Notes: a model not told the origin generated them from the sequence alone. A DNA stretch of 64,000 nt from Lachancea dasiensis (GCA_900074725.1 LT598459.1:1103625-1167624); one strand, 5' to 3'. Shown: positions 30,847 to 42,118, counted from the first letter of the stretch. Made by a program: numbers and translations.

Positions 30847-31704
30847 TTTTTAGATGTGCCACCAACCACCTTCGCCGATTTGAAGAAGGTGGCTGCCGCG
30901 TCTGGTAAAACATTAGCGTCACGCCAGTTTTGTATAAAATGATCTACATTCGGATAGTCACATTCAAGAATTCTCTTTCAGTTCTCCCTCAACCACAACT
31001 ACTGATACGTGCTCAGCTAACTGTATCTGAACCATCTGACCGCTGCGTGCGCAACAAAAAGAGTGCTAACAAAATTACGTGAACCGACTAACTCTGAGCT
31101 CATGGCCTAAGCTGCTAAAGGGATAGAGAAGACTGCCGAAATCTATACGCCACTCCCTAGTTTCAAGAAGACTCGCCGGCTTGTCCCCATCTTCGGATAA
31201 GCTGGCGCACTTGGTGGGAAATGCACAAGTCCTCATAATCTGAATCCAGTACTGGCAAATTCATCACTATCAACGCCATTTTCAGCTTCTTACCTCTCCC
31301 CTCGACGAGAGCACAAAATCGAGCAATAAGGGGAGGAACAGCGTATGGAGCATGGTTAAATTTACAAGTATATAAGAACAAGACTTCGGGAACAAAAATG
31401 AGGCGGTTGGTTTGCCGCTCGAGAATCAAATTCTTACAAAGATAGTGTTGCAATCGAGAGGTAGGATTAGTGAATAGCTGTTTGTGTACATAAGGCGTTT
31501 GCAGAAGTTGGGTACGTTTGGCTTGCAATATATTGAGTGCGGACTTATACGATAGTTGTCTCTTGCTGGTTGGTCGTTGAGCATAACGTTCGAGGAAGCC
31601 TGCGGAAGATCGAGGATTCGAGAAGAATTATAGGGGTCTTACGTACAGTGAAAGACCTGAGCGAGTAGTGAACTTGTTCGTTTGATTTGTCCTTCGAAAA
31701 TACC
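30847..31704. promoter_or_regulatory. Intergenic and GDB1 promoter with two stress elements
   Basis: No supportable gene; the reverse open frame at 31163-31528 starts with TTG and is unfamiliar. CCCCT at 31298-31302 and AGGGG at 31329-31333 match the STRE bound by Msn2/Msn4, about 370-405 bp before GDB1. Reserve-carbohydrate genes are commonly STRE-driven in yeast, but two 5-bp words could occur by chance. Confidence 0.4.
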
Positions 31705-34700
31705 ATGAATAGGGTGCTTTTATTGCGTGTCTCGGACACCGGAGAGCCGGTCGTAAGCTGTTCATACGGACAGGGTGTGTTGACGCTACCGGCGCTGCCG
31801 CTTCCAGAAGACTACGATGGGACGCAGCCGCTTTTCACCATCAAGCTGGTCATTGCAGGCGGATCTCCACTCGCACGTGACGGACTGGTATGGACCAATT
31901 GCCCAGTTGATGGCAAGACACCGTTTGCGCGCGAACAATTTTCGAAGAAAAAGATCAAGGCCAGCTTTCACCGTGATTCGCATGTGGAGATTGAGGTGTT
32001 CTCCCCGGGCGCCTTCTGTTTCTACTTTTCCTTCAGGAACGGTCAAGATGAGCTGGAAACCACCCGTCGTTTCTATTTTGTTTCCCCGCCAAGTTTGTAC
32101 ATCGAGGGCAAATACTTGCCTTTGAATTCCGTTGCCATGGAATCTGTAATTTCCAAGTGGATGGGCTCCGACTGGGATGCCATTTTTCAAAAAATCGCTT
32201 CCAAAGGCTACAACATGATACATTTCACGCCGCTGCAGAAGAGGGGCGAGTCCAATTCGCCTTACTCGATTGCCGATCAACTCCAGTTTGATCCTGAATA
32301 TTTCCCCAACAATTCGGATGATGCGTTCAAATTGATAAAAAAGCTGCATAAGCAGCATGGGATTTTGGCTATGACTGACGTTGTGTTTAATCACACGGCC
32401 AACAACTCAGAATGGCTCAAGGAACATCCTGACGCAGGCTACAACCACAAGACGGCGCCGCATCTGACCAGCGCGATCGAGTTGGATACTGCGTTGATGG
32501 AATTTAGTGAAAATTTGTCGTCGTTGGGCCTACCTGTTGATTTAAAGAGTACTCAGGATCTATTCCGCATTATGGATGGGATAAAAGCGCACGTACTCGG
32601 GTCTTTAAAGCTCTGGGAGTTTTACACAGTGAGTCCCGATGATGCCCTAAAACTTATTAATTCCGACTGGAACTTGATCTCTGATGAAACCGTAGAGATT
32701 CCAGATAATGTCAAGAATGACCTCGTTGAGCTGGCCGCTTTCATACGGGAAAATGCCTCAAGTGAAGGTTTCGGGCAGCTCGGAGCAAGATTCTCCAATA
32801 CTCTCGATACAGCTAAATTTATTACGATTCTCAAGTCTCTATATGGCCAAGAGCTTTCTGAATTTGTCGTCGAAGAAGCACATAAACTTATTGACGAATT
32901 GAATCTGCCTCTGTACCGAGAATATGACGATGATGTGGGTGATATACTTGAGCAATTGTTCAATAGGATCAAGTACATGCGCCTCGATAACCATGGACCT
33001 AAGTTGGGAACTGTTACACCAGAAGCGCCTTTAGTAGAACCTTATTTCACTAGGTTTAAGGCTGCTGATGGGGAGGATTACGCTTTAGCGAATAATGGCT
33101 GGATTTGGAATGGTGACCCATTAGTTGACTTCGCCTCGAATAAGTCAAGGGCTTATTTGAGACGCGAAGTCATTGTTTGGGGTGACTGTGTCAAGCTGAG
33201 ATACGGATCGAAACCTGAAGATTCCCCCTACTTGTGGGATAGGATGTCGAAATATATCGAGATCAACGCCAAGTTATTTGATGGGTTCAGAATCGACAAC
33301 TGCCATAGCACTCCTTTACACGTCGGAGAGTACTATCTTGACGTGGCGCGGAAACATAACCCAAACTTATATGTTGTAGCTGAGCTTTTTTCAGGATCTG
33401 AAGCTATGGACTGTTTGTTCGTCGAAAGGTTAGGTATATCTTCACTAATCAGAGAAGCCATGCAAGCATGGTCGGAAGAAGAGCTTTCGAGATTAGTTCA
33501 CAGACATGGTGGTAGACCCATTGGGTCTTACAAGTTTCTTCCTTTAGATGAATTTGCCTATCCATCCGATGCCCACGACATTGAAACTCACGACTTTAAA
33601 GGTGCTAACGATATTGAAGTCCACATTCCTAAAATATTAACTGCTACTCCGCCACACGCACTGTTCATGGATTGCACACATGACAACGAGACGCCTTTCC
33701 AAAAAAGGACTGTTGAAGATACTTTGCCAAATGCTGCTCTAGTAAGCCTCTGTTCTTCAGCTGTTGGATCGGTGTATGGGTACGACGAATGTTATCCCTA
33801 CTTATTGGACGTGGTAGGAGAAACCAGGAGATATAGCACGGAGAAAAGTGATGGCATATCTGAGGTCAAGGCCCTACTTAACAAAATTAGGGACGAGATT
33901 GCCGATGGTAGTGCAGAGATAGAAGATTCAGAGATGCATGTACATCACGATGGGCAATACATAACGTTCCAAAGAAACAACTCAAAGACCGGTAAGGGTT
34001 GGTTTTTGGTTGCGCGTACCAAGTTTAATGATAACCTTGGCGATCAAAAATTCCCTAAAGTGATCTTCAATGGATCTCGATGCGAACTCGATTTTGCGTA
34101 CTCTTTAGTCAAGACTGGTGAGTATAGTAGGGATGAAAAGAATCTCACCGGAATTCCCACTGAGTTGAGGAAACTATCAGATTTTCATGTTAGCTACAAT
34201 GACGGTTCAAAACAGTCATTCCTTGAAATTACTGGTGAATTTCCTCCGGGTTCTATTGCTGTGTTCAAAACGCAACAAATCGGGATCGACAACAAATTAT
34301 TGAGCTTCTTGAGGAGCGGAGCATTGAAAGCATCCGAACATTTGAACTTATATTCTCTCAATGCGTTACTCTATCGCTGTGATGCTGAAGAACGTGACAT
34401 GAGTGCGGGCTCAGTGGGTGCTTACAATATACCCAATTATGGTACACTGACATATTGCGGCCTGCAAGGATGGGTTTCTGTGTTACGAAACATTATTTTT
34501 TCTAACGATTTGGCCCACCCTTTAAGCGAACACTTGCGTCAGGGACACTGGGCCCTAGATTACTTGGTCCAGAGGCTGGAGAATTACAAGGGTGAAAGCG
34601 GCGTGTCGGATATGCAGCAGTGGCTGAGATCTCGGTTCGAAAGAATTAGACAATTACCTTCCTTCTTGGTGCCAACTTATTTTGCGCTTGTGGTAGGTAC

Positions 34701-36279
34701 AGCTTACCAGAGTTGCAGATTTAGAGCCTTGAAGTTAATGAGTGAAAATGTTGGCCAGTCGACTAGGTTCGTCCAGAGCTTGGCATTGACTTCAATTCAA
34801 ATGGTCTCCACAATGTGTTCCACATCGCTAATCCCGGAAAAAAATGTTCCATGCATGGCAGCAGGTTTACCTCACTTTTCTAGTAACTACATGCGGTGCT
34901 GGGGTAGAGATGTTTTTATCGCTTTACGTGGTCTCTTGCTGACGACAGGTCGATACGATGACGCGAAGCAGCACATAACTGCATTTGCCAAAACACTCAA
35001 ACATGGAATGATTCCTAATCTTCTAGATGCGGGCCGTAACCCTCGTTATAACGCTCGTGATGCCGCCTGGTTCTTTCTACAGTCGATTCAGGATTATGTG
35101 AGCATTGTTCCTGGTGGAGAAGCTATTTTGAAGGAGAAGGTGTCAAGGAGATTCCCTCTTGACGATACTTATGTCCCAGAGGATGACCCTAGAGCTTTTG
35201 CTTATGAATCAACCATCGAAGAGGTTATTTACGAGATCTTGGCCAGACATGCGAAGGGAATCAAATACCGCGAGGCCAACGCTGGGCCCAACTTGGATAG
35301 GGTCATGTCGGATGAGGGATTCAATGTTGAAGTTCACGTCGATTGGTCTACTGGCCTAATACACGGGGGCTCGCAATACAACTGTGGCACATGGATGGAC
35401 AAAATGGGGGAGAGTGACAAAGCGGGCTCCACAGGTGTTCCAGGAACTCCTCGTGACGGCGCGGCGGTTGAGATAAATGGACTTTTAAAAAGTGCCTTGC
35501 GGTTCGTGATTGGTTTGAAAGATAAGAATTTATTCAAATTTGTCGACGTTGAGAAGGAGGATGGCAGTAAGATTAGTTTCTCCAGTTGGAATTCTCTGTT
35601 ACAGGAAAACTTCGAGCTTAAATTTTTTGTTCCCTCAGATCAGTCCGAGGATGACAATTATGATATCGACCCTACCATTGTAAACAGACGTGGGATCTAC
35701 AAAGACCTGTACAGGTCTGGGAAGCCATATGAGGACTACCAGTTGAGACCAAATTTTGCGATTGCGATGACAGTTGCCCCAGAGTTGTTCAGCCCAGAGC
35801 ATGCGTTGACTGCTTTGAACAATGCCGATGAAATTATACGGGGCCCTGTTGGAATGCGTACTTTAGATCCCAGCGACTACAACTACCGTCCGTATTACAA
35901 CAATGGCGAGGACTCTACAGACTTCGCTACTTCCAAGGGCCGCAATTACCACCAGGGTCCAGAGTGGGTATGGCTCTTTGGTTATTTCTTGCGTGCCTAC
36001 CACTATTTCCACTTGGTGGCAGATGCTCATTGCCGGACAAGGGACGGTGTTCATCCCTCTTCCTTTTTATTGCAACAGCTGTACAATCGTCTCGAGGGCC
36101 AAAGAAACGCAATTTTCGAGAGTCCCTGGGCTGGGATCACGGAATTGACTAACAAGGATGGAAGCTATTGCGGTGACAGCAGTCCCACACAGGCTTGGAG
36201 TACGGGTTGCGCGTTAGATTTCTTTTACGACTTGTGGAACACTGAAAAGAAGGGACTTGATCACACAGCCGGCGCTTGA
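31705..36279 (+). CDS. GDB1: Glycogen debranching enzyme
   Basis: Bifunctional enzyme that moves maltosyl/maltotriosyl units (4-alpha-glucanotransferase) and then removes the remaining branch glucose (amylo-1,6-glucosidase). 1524 residues from the ATG at 31705 (MNRVLLLRVSDTGEP), which matches the yeast N-terminus; the frame is open 18 bases further to a TTG. The GH13-type transferase half shows VVFNHTANNS, FDGFRIDNCHSTP with the nucleophile Asp, VVAELFSGSE, and FMDCTHDNETPF. The C-terminal glucosidase half shows NYMRCWGRDVFIALRG, AGRNPRYNARDAAWFFLQ, GGSQYNCGTWMDKMGES and GTPRDGAAVEINGL. Full length, no visible lesion. Confidence 0.97.
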   Translation: MNRVLLLRVSDTGEPVVSCSYGQGVLTLPALPLPEDYDGTQPLFTIKLVIAGGSPLARDGLVWTNCPVDGKTPFAREQFSKKKIKASFHRDSHVEIEVFSPGAFCFYFSFRNGQDELETTRRFYFVSPPSLYIEGKYLPLNSVAMESVISKWMGSDWDAIFQKIASKGYNMIHFTPLQKRGESNSPYSIADQLQFDPEYFPNNSDDAFKLIKKLHKQHGILAMTDVVFNHTANNSEWLKEHPDAGYNHKTAPHLTSAIELDTALMEFSENLSSLGLPVDLKSTQDLFRIMDGIKAHVLGSLKLWEFYTVSPDDALKLINSDWNLISDETVEIPDNVKNDLVELAAFIRENASSEGFGQLGARFSNTLDTAKFITILKSLYGQELSEFVVEEAHKLIDELNLPLYREYDDDVGDILEQLFNRIKYMRLDNHGPKLGTVTPEAPLVEPYFTRFKAADGEDYALANNGWIWNGDPLVDFASNKSRAYLRREVIVWGDCVKLRYGSKPEDSPYLWDRMSKYIEINAKLFDGFRIDNCHSTPLHVGEYYLDVARKHNPNLYVVAELFSGSEAMDCLFVERLGISSLIREAMQAWSEEELSRLVHRHGGRPIGSYKFLPLDEFAYPSDAHDIETHDFKGANDIEVHIPKILTATPPHALFMDCTHDNETPFQKRTVEDTLPNAALVSLCSSAVGSVYGYDECYPYLLDVVGETRRYSTEKSDGISEVKALLNKIRDEIADGSAEIEDSEMHVHHDGQYITFQRNNSKTGKGWFLVARTKFNDNLGDQKFPKVIFNGSRCELDFAYSLVKTGEYSRDEKNLTGIPTELRKLSDFHVSYNDGSKQSFLEITGEFPPGSIAVFKTQQIGIDNKLLSFLRSGALKASEHLNLYSLNALLYRCDAEERDMSAGSVGAYNIPNYGTLTYCGLQGWVSVLRNIIFSNDLAHPLSEHLRQGHWALDYLVQRLENYKGESGVSDMQQWLRSRFERIRQLPSFLVPTYFALVVGTAYQSCRFRALKLMSENVGQSTRFVQSLALTSIQMVSTMCSTSLIPEKNVPCMAAGLPHFSSNYMRCWGRDVFIALRGLLLTTGRYDDAKQHITAFAKTLKHGMIPNLLDAGRNPRYNARDAAWFFLQSIQDYVSIVPGGEAILKEKVSRRFPLDDTYVPEDDPRAFAYESTIEEVIYEILARHAKGIKYREANAGPNLDRVMSDEGFNVEVHVDWSTGLIHGGSQYNCGTWMDKMGESDKAGSTGVPGTPRDGAAVEINGLLKSALRFVIGLKDKNLFKFVDVEKEDGSKISFSSWNSLLQENFELKFFVPSDQSEDDNYDIDPTIVNRRGIYKDLYRSGKPYEDYQLRPNFAIAMTVAPELFSPEHALTALNNADEIIRGPVGMRTLDPSDYNYRPYYNNGEDSTDFATSKGRNYHQGPEWVWLFGYFLRAYHYFHLVADAHCRTRDGVHPSSFLLQQLYNRLEGQRNAIFESPWAGITELTNKDGSYCGDSSPTQAWSTGCALDFFYDLWNTEKKGLDHTAGA

Positions 36280-36684
36280 GCTTGGTGCATTTCATACTTA
36301 TAATAATTTTGTATTTAAATAACTCTCAAACCGGAAGGCTTACATATAACAGTTGGTCCGTGTCTCGATTCTCGTCCTTGGTTGGTTTTGGCAGGCTACG
36401 GCCGATTGAAGTATTGTGTATATATATAACACTAAACGAATAATGCGCCTTTGTCAATAGAGGTCAATATGATGTAACTTGACCTCTTCATCCCACAAAC
36501 CTCTAAAGATTAAGGTAAGGACTAAAACAGTTCTACTACAGGTCTTTTAGACTGTTCCCCAGCCATTTTCAACTTTTATTAGAAGTTTCGAGGCTGGTAT
36601 ATAACTTTTGATTGATAAACAGCTAGTTTTGTTTGGTTCTTGCCTTGACAGATTTCAATGAACTGGTGGCACTTGGGAAAATAG
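36280..36684. other. Intergenic GDB1 - ATG13
   Basis: 405 bp between tandem genes. A TATATATATA run at about 36417-36428 may be a core promoter or an efficiency element for GDB1 3' processing. No gene seen. Confidence 0.5.
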
Positions 36685-38802
36685 ATGACTTCAAGCATGG
36701 ATAGACAGCTCTGGGAGCTGGTAAACAACTTCTTTTTGAAGGCATCGCTGTTGGTTTGTCAGTCGAAGCATTATAAAGGACAGCCGAGTACGGAGGTCGC
36801 CACAACCACAAATAATTGGTTCAACATCGAATCCCTGGGGATGAAAGAATTGGAGAAGGAGATGGGTCCCTGGACTTCATTTGATGGGACAAGTAATGTA
36901 CCACCTCTGGTTATAGAAACATTTTTGGACTTGACACATTTGAGCCCGTCGCAGTCCATCATATTGAAAGATCAGGATGGAAACCCTTGGAATGTCTGCA
37001 AAGGCACAAAGAAGTCGGAAATCATGCTAGAGCGGTGGCTCGTACAACTGGAGAATGGTGCTGACGAAAGCGATGTTAAACGTAAAAGCGAAGCAGGGAC
37101 TGGTTCCGAGACAGGGATCTTTGGCCCTGAGACCGGCTCCAGTCACGAGGCCCAATCTGATATCCAGGAGATATATCGTCAACTGGTCTTGTTATTCCGG
37201 TATCTTCACACGCTAGTAGGTCTGCTGCCGGCAAGCGAACTACACATGCGGCTGTCGAAGCCCGTTACCAGCTCAGGGATGTCCTCGCCAGTCTTTGTTG
37301 GAGCTAGGATTTTGGATGGGTCCAAGCCGATTGTGTCGAAGGGCCGAATTGGGCTCAGTAAATCTTTGATTGCTTCTTATTCGAATGCTATCAATGAAAC
37401 GAACTTGCCGGCTCATTTGGAGCAAAGAAAAATTACACCGATCCGAACGAAATATGGATCGTTGAGGATATCTGTATCTTACAGGCGGGACGCAGACTTC
37501 TATGTTAACGATAATGACGAATACTATGCGAATCAATTTGGCAATTTCACTTCAGATTCCCGCCCAGCGCGCTCTCATGCCTTGTCTGCGCCCAATTCGT
37601 CACTGAAGAAAATCGAGCAACGGTCAATGTCAGTTTCACCTAACACAAACATCAGTCCCAATGCTTTAATGGAGCCATCACCTCACAAAAAGATCCTTGC
37701 ACCAAATCGTCAACTTCAACCCTTCAAGGCTGGTTCGGTAGGAAGTGGATCCATCCCTCAAGTCATTCAGGGTAATAGCATAAGTCGAAATGCCTCAGGC
37801 TCCTCTGTTGTCGCTACTCTCAGGGCGCAAAGGTCCAGTATTGGTTCTATGACGACCAACACGAACCCTCTACATGATTCACATATGGAGCCCTCTAGTA
37901 TCGGGAGCGGAAGTCTATCAAAGTATTCCTCGTCATTTGGCCGCCTGCGTCGCCACTCAAGTGTAAGGAGGTCCGATAGCATCGAACGCACTCAAAGGCC
38001 AGTTAAATTGACAGAATCTCCTTCGGGCGATTTGGTGGAGTTCATGAAACTTTTGGATGAACCCAAAGAATTAAAATCGAAGCGGACCGACAGGGGTACT
38101 AGGGCTGACATGACCAGTTCCTTATTAAAATTTCAGGGAATGAAAGCAATTAACAATAATTTGAGTACAGATCTCTCTATGTCCATGTCAATGGAGCGAC
38201 CACAGGCTGGTCAGCCAAGGAACAGGTCGAATTCTCACTCTCCCAATTCCTCTTTTTCACCATCCATCCATTACTCATCGATTCCGACGAGACTATCACA
38301 AAGCCGCTCAAATTCATATCGCAATGATGGTACTGGTACTGATGAATATTTTAGCAGACGTAGTTCTGCTGATAGACCAAAATCAGTCGTTTACAATCTC
38401 AATGAAAGCGTCAACGACACACACAAGTCTCTGTTGCGCGGAAGTTCGGTTAATGAGGACGAGGACGAGGACGAGGACGAGGATGATGATTTATTAGCAG
38501 GGAAATCCACATACAATAACTCAAATCCTATCAACAGGAATCGATCAACCTCACCGGGCTCAATGCGTAGTGTATCCAGTTCTTTCTCGAAGCAACTCCC
38601 ATTCAAGTCGGTCGCCAACTTTTCGGTGCCAACAACAATGGCAACACCTGCACATGCGAAACTACACAAGGCTGTGGTGGCCTCCTCACCAGAGTCCCAT
38701 GGCGCTGGCAATAGTGGCCAAAGAAAGGACGACTCCATGAATCATGGAGAGGAGGATGACGAACTTTTGTTTTTTATGAGCGACATGAATCTGTCAAAAT
38801 GA
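36685..38802 (+). CDS. ATG13: Autophagy regulator Atg13
   Basis: Regulatory subunit of the Atg1 kinase complex; its phosphorylation by TORC1 controls autophagy. 705 residues (738 in S. cerevisiae). The HORMA domain occupies about 1-265 (PPLVIETFLDLTHL, NPWNVCKGTKKSEIMLERWLV, ILDGSKPIVSKGRIGLSK, RISVSYRRDADF). The rest is Ser-rich and disordered, with the conserved SLSKYSSSFGRLRRHSSVRR segment near 410 and the Atg1-binding zone near 440-520. An Asp/Glu microsatellite (38455-38485) encodes alternating Glu-Asp. The C-terminus FFMSDMNLSK is conserved. An ATG 15 bases later is an alternative start. Confidence 0.93.
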   Translation: MTSSMDRQLWELVNNFFLKASLLVCQSKHYKGQPSTEVATTTNNWFNIESLGMKELEKEMGPWTSFDGTSNVPPLVIETFLDLTHLSPSQSIILKDQDGNPWNVCKGTKKSEIMLERWLVQLENGADESDVKRKSEAGTGSETGIFGPETGSSHEAQSDIQEIYRQLVLLFRYLHTLVGLLPASELHMRLSKPVTSSGMSSPVFVGARILDGSKPIVSKGRIGLSKSLIASYSNAINETNLPAHLEQRKITPIRTKYGSLRISVSYRRDADFYVNDNDEYYANQFGNFTSDSRPARSHALSAPNSSLKKIEQRSMSVSPNTNISPNALMEPSPHKKILAPNRQLQPFKAGSVGSGSIPQVIQGNSISRNASGSSVVATLRAQRSSIGSMTTNTNPLHDSHMEPSSIGSGSLSKYSSSFGRLRRHSSVRRSDSIERTQRPVKLTESPSGDLVEFMKLLDEPKELKSKRTDRGTRADMTSSLLKFQGMKAINNNLSTDLSMSMSMERPQAGQPRNRSNSHSPNSSFSPSIHYSSIPTRLSQSRSNSYRNDGTGTDEYFSRRSSADRPKSVVYNLNESVNDTHKSLLRGSSVNEDEDEDEDEDDDLLAGKSTYNNSNPINRNRSTSPGSMRSVSSSFSKQLPFKSVANFSVPTTMATPAHAKLHKAVVASSPESHGAGNSGQRKDDSMNHGEEDDELLFFMSDMNLSK

Positions 38803-38975
38803 ATAATAACTCTCTGTACACGAGCATCTCAATGCCAGTATATTAATCGGTATGCGCGGATACAAGATCGCAAGTATTTACGAATAATTTGTTCTTCTTA
38901 GTTACATGTACTCAACACTCATTAAGATTCCTTATGTAGGTACGCTTTTGCTACAAGCGGCACCAAAAGGTATCA

Positions 38976-40235
38976 TTAAATGTTATCAACATCTTTAAGG
39001 TCGCCTTGGACTTCTTTTGTCATACCCTTTTTATCAACTTCCTCGATTTTTGGGTTGGTCTTTGACTTGTCATTTCTGTCAGAGTCTTCTAATATCTTCA
39101 GTTTGAGTTCGTGAATTTTATGCTTTTGGATGTGCACGTCGTACTTGTTCCGAGTTTTGAAGGTCCTGTAGCATTTTGAGTATGGGCACTTTAGCTTTCT
39201 GCCAGCAGAATTGAGCAGTAAGGTCGTGGCAGAAATGCCAGCATCTAAGTGCTTGCGCAAGGTGACCTCCGTTTTTATAGAATCTAGCTCTGATTGAGCA
39301 TTGAAATCGATTCTTCTTGCAGTCCTTTTAAGCTGTGTAGGCTCCGAATTTGAGACCGGAGGATGACGATCAGAGACTGCCGTCTCAAGCAATGCCTCAT
39401 TTTCAAGCAGCTTCACTACTAGGCCCTGATGGCATTCTTGATAGTGCGAGACCAGATCCGATTTTTTGGCAAAAGATAGATCGTGGCAGACTTCACATTT
39501 CCAGTTCCTGATAACCGTCAAACTGTCGTGGATTTTCATGTGCATCGCCAATCCTGCATCGCCAACGCATGCTTTGTTACAAATGGGGCAGGGAAGTTTA
39601 GGATGATGCTCTTTGATATGCTGCTGTAAAGCGGTCCAGGTTTTGAATGACTCAACGCACGATTTGTGCGAGCACTGGTACTTGAATATTGTATCTGGGT
39701 TATGATGTTTTGATATATGGGCTTGAAGGCGATAAGGCCGTTGGAATTTCTTGCCACAGAACTCACAGGTCAGCTTATCCAGATGTACCGAAAGAATATG
39801 CGATCGAAGTTGAGGGTGTTTGTAAAAGGTTTCGCCACATCCTTCGTAGGGACAATTAAACGACTTGGTGTGGGTAATTTCATGTCTTCGCAGCTGCTGC
39901 AGAGTGGTAGTACCCTTTTGGCATATGGAACACTTATACGGCTTCTCGCTCGAGTGGCAAAACATGTGCCTTTCCAAATGTGACTTTCGAGCGAAGGCTT
40001 TGCCGCATTCGGGACACCCAAATGGCTTGATTCCCCTATGCACTGTCTCTTGGTGTTCCGTGAGTTGAGAAGGGCGCGAAAACGACTTCGTGCACCCGTC
40101 GTACTCACAGTGCCACACTTTCGGACGGCTGGAAGTGGACGACACGCTACGATCGGAGTCTGAAGCCATGTCAAAATCCGAGAAGGCTCCCTCATCGTAA
40201 TTATTCAGCTGCACGCCATCTTCTTTACTTTGCAT
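38976..40235 (-). CDS. PZF1: TFIIIA, 5S rRNA transcription factor
   Basis: Multi-C2H2 zinc-finger protein that binds the internal control region of 5S rRNA genes to recruit TFIIIC and Pol III. 419 residues (429 in S. cerevisiae). Fingers run from CEYDGCTKSFSRPSQLTEH at about residue 44 through eight tandem C2H2 units; a longer spacer (about 280-345) precedes the last finger CPYSKCYRTFKTRNKYDVH. This 8+1 layout with an inserted spacer is the yeast TFIIIA signature. Divergent from RPO26. Confidence 0.94.
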   Translation of the reverse strand: MQSKEDGVQLNNYDEGAFSDFDMASDSDRSVSSTSSRPKVWHCEYDGCTKSFSRPSQLTEHQETVHRGIKPFGCPECGKAFARKSHLERHMFCHSSEKPYKCSICQKGTTTLQQLRRHEITHTKSFNCPYEGCGETFYKHPQLRSHILSVHLDKLTCEFCGKKFQRPYRLQAHISKHHNPDTIFKYQCSHKSCVESFKTWTALQQHIKEHHPKLPCPICNKACVGDAGLAMHMKIHDSLTVIRNWKCEVCHDLSFAKKSDLVSHYQECHQGLVVKLLENEALLETAVSDRHPPVSNSEPTQLKRTARRIDFNAQSELDSIKTEVTLRKHLDAGISATTLLLNSAGRKLKCPYSKCYRTFKTRNKYDVHIQKHKIHELKLKILEDSDRNDKSKTNPKIEEVDKKGMTKEVQGDLKDVDNI

Positions 40236-41188
40236 GTCTTTATCCCATAAAACCGGTGCAGAAATTGAGTTTTCTCTCCCACCTTAGAAGGTCTCACTAC
40301 TTGACAGTATGCACCAGGTCGCTAAGAGCCTGTTCGATGGTCTCGCTCGAGTGATGAGCTAGCTGTGACCGATGAGCTGTTATATTATATACGTTAGATG
40401 GATTTTTCACAGCACGGCGAGTACAAAACCGACTGGAGAATTATATAGAAAGTCGACTGAAAGACGTTGCACTTTACTTGTCATCCGATAGTTAAACTGA
40501 GGATTGTATTTGTGCCCAGCAGAGCTCATACCTGTGTCTTTCAATGATAAGAGTGACAAGTAAAGAGCAGACACTGGAAATGTCCGCTTTCAAACGTTTC
40601 TGCAATACGTTGGTACGACGCGCTAGTCTCAGATAATTGAAGAATGCCAGAGCTCAGACAGCAAGACCGTTGCTGGGGAAATTACTACCGGTGCGTGTGG
40701 TTCGGTGTCTAGCCTTTCGGTTATATCACTTCATACTATACTGTCACCTACCAGCTAGTTGATATGATATATCAATTCTCGCAGGCGCGGCCCGAATTTT
40801 AAGAGCACCGCAGCTACTGACTCTACTCTGCATTGCTTTACCTAATGCTACTCCTTTCATATACCTAAAAAAGTCGACATTGTAATACCTACCTTCAAAA
40901 ATACCGCGTTCTCAATTAGTTTTGGAAATGCCCCATTAGTCTTCCTAAGCTACTTCAAGTACTATCCTATTTGGCAGTACCCCGTACCATGTCTCTGGAC
41001 CGATAGCAGATCAAAGCCATTTCAAATTGACCACTTGAACAATATCGAGTTGATTTGCTAGTCGCTCTTCGCAGTTCCTCCGGTCGTCAGATCACTAGGA
41101 AAACTTTTCAATATTAAAGCTACAGAAAGAACAACGAGATGAACTCAAATGGAATGATTAAGAAGGAGCTGAACTAGACAGGCCAGGA
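40236..41188. promoter_or_regulatory. PZF1/RPO26 divergent region with two PAC cores
   Basis: Two GATGAGCT words lie at 40353-40360 and 40371-40378, 18 bp apart and about 120-145 bp upstream of the PZF1 ATG. GATGAG is the core of the PAC element of ribosome-biogenesis and Pol I/III genes, and the same 8-mer recurs twice before RPC82. The rest (to 41188) shows AT-rich palindromic words near 40762-40775 and no gene. Confidence 0.5.
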
Positions 41189-41767
41189 TGTCTGACTACG
41201 AGGAAGCGTATGTTAGAAATTTGTGGAGCTCAGTAAAAGACTTGACTATCTTTTATGGCAATCTTTCAGCAGTCGAAGTTGGCCATTTTTTATTAACATT
41301 GGTGTGATGCTTACAGGTTTAACGACGGTCCAGAACACTTTGAAGACTTTGACAACGAGCAATTCTCAGATGCTGAGGTGTATGAAGCTCCAGAAGAATT
41401 CAAGGATGGCGAGACTAAGGACGAAAACGGAAAAACTATCATTGCTGGCGGGACAGGGAATGAGGACTTCCAACTGCAGCAAGAGAGTAATCGCAGAAGA
41501 ACGCTAAAGGAAAAGGCTATTCCCAAGTCTGAGAGAACCACCACGCCTTACATGACCAAATACGAGCGCGCCCGTATTCTCGGGACAAGGGCCCTGCAAA
41601 TATCCATGAATGCGCCTGTGTTTGTGGACTTGGAGGGTGAAACGGATCCGCTGAGAATCGCCATGAAGGAGCTTGCCGAGAAGAAAATCCCGCTAGTGAT
41701 CAGAAGGTATCTGCCCGATGGTTCGTTCGAGGATTGGAGTGTTGAGGAGTTGATTGTCGACCTGTGA
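41189..41767 (+). CDS. RPO26: RNA polymerase I/II/III shared subunit ABC23 (Rpb6), one intron
   Basis: Subunit shared by all three nuclear RNA polymerases. Exon 1 (41189-41208) encodes MSDYEE plus two bases; exon 2 (41317-41767) completes Ala and continues [12 protein letters not shown], as in yeast Rpo26, which also has an intron near its start. 156 residues (155 in S. cerevisiae). The acidic N-terminus is followed by the highly conserved core from [20 protein letters not shown] to the C-terminal [14 protein letters not shown]. Confidence 0.97.
41209..41316 (+). other. Intron of RPO26
   Basis: Donor GTATGT at 41209-41214, branch point TATTAAC at 41291-41297 (one mismatch from TACTAAC), acceptor CAG at 41314-41316; 108 nt. 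The position matches the intron known in S. cerevisiae RPO26. Confidence 0.95.
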
Positions 41768-42118
41768 ACGAGATCACGGCCGCCTTGACTTTGTGCGATT
41801 GCCCACAGCAACCTCTCCGCCTGCACCATGTACAATAAGAACTATTATAAAATTTATAACAAAATATGAAGAAGGAAGCATGCAATGGCTCATGAGAGGA
41901 GAGCAGTGGCACAGTATGCGTGGTTGTTCTCCCCGTTAGCCCTTAATTTTATATAAACTACCTGCCTAAGGTTCACCTGGGCAAGTGCCGCCATGATGCA
42001 TGCCCGATTGGACCGTTTCTTGAACCAACGGCAGTAGAGGAGAGGGGAAAAGCTTCACCCACGCAAGTTTGATCGAAAAGCTACGGGAGGCTCTGGACCA
42101 TCGAGCTTGCTTTCTCCT
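41768..42118. other. Convergent 3' region RPO26 / MLC2
   Basis: 351 bp between converging genes. AT-rich polyadenylation-type sequence near 41835-41870; nothing else recognised. Confidence 0.5.

Noticed and set aside
31163-31528. 121-codon reverse frame between DPM1 and GDB1
   Set aside because: Starts with TTG; the first ATG leaves only 38 codons; no similarity.
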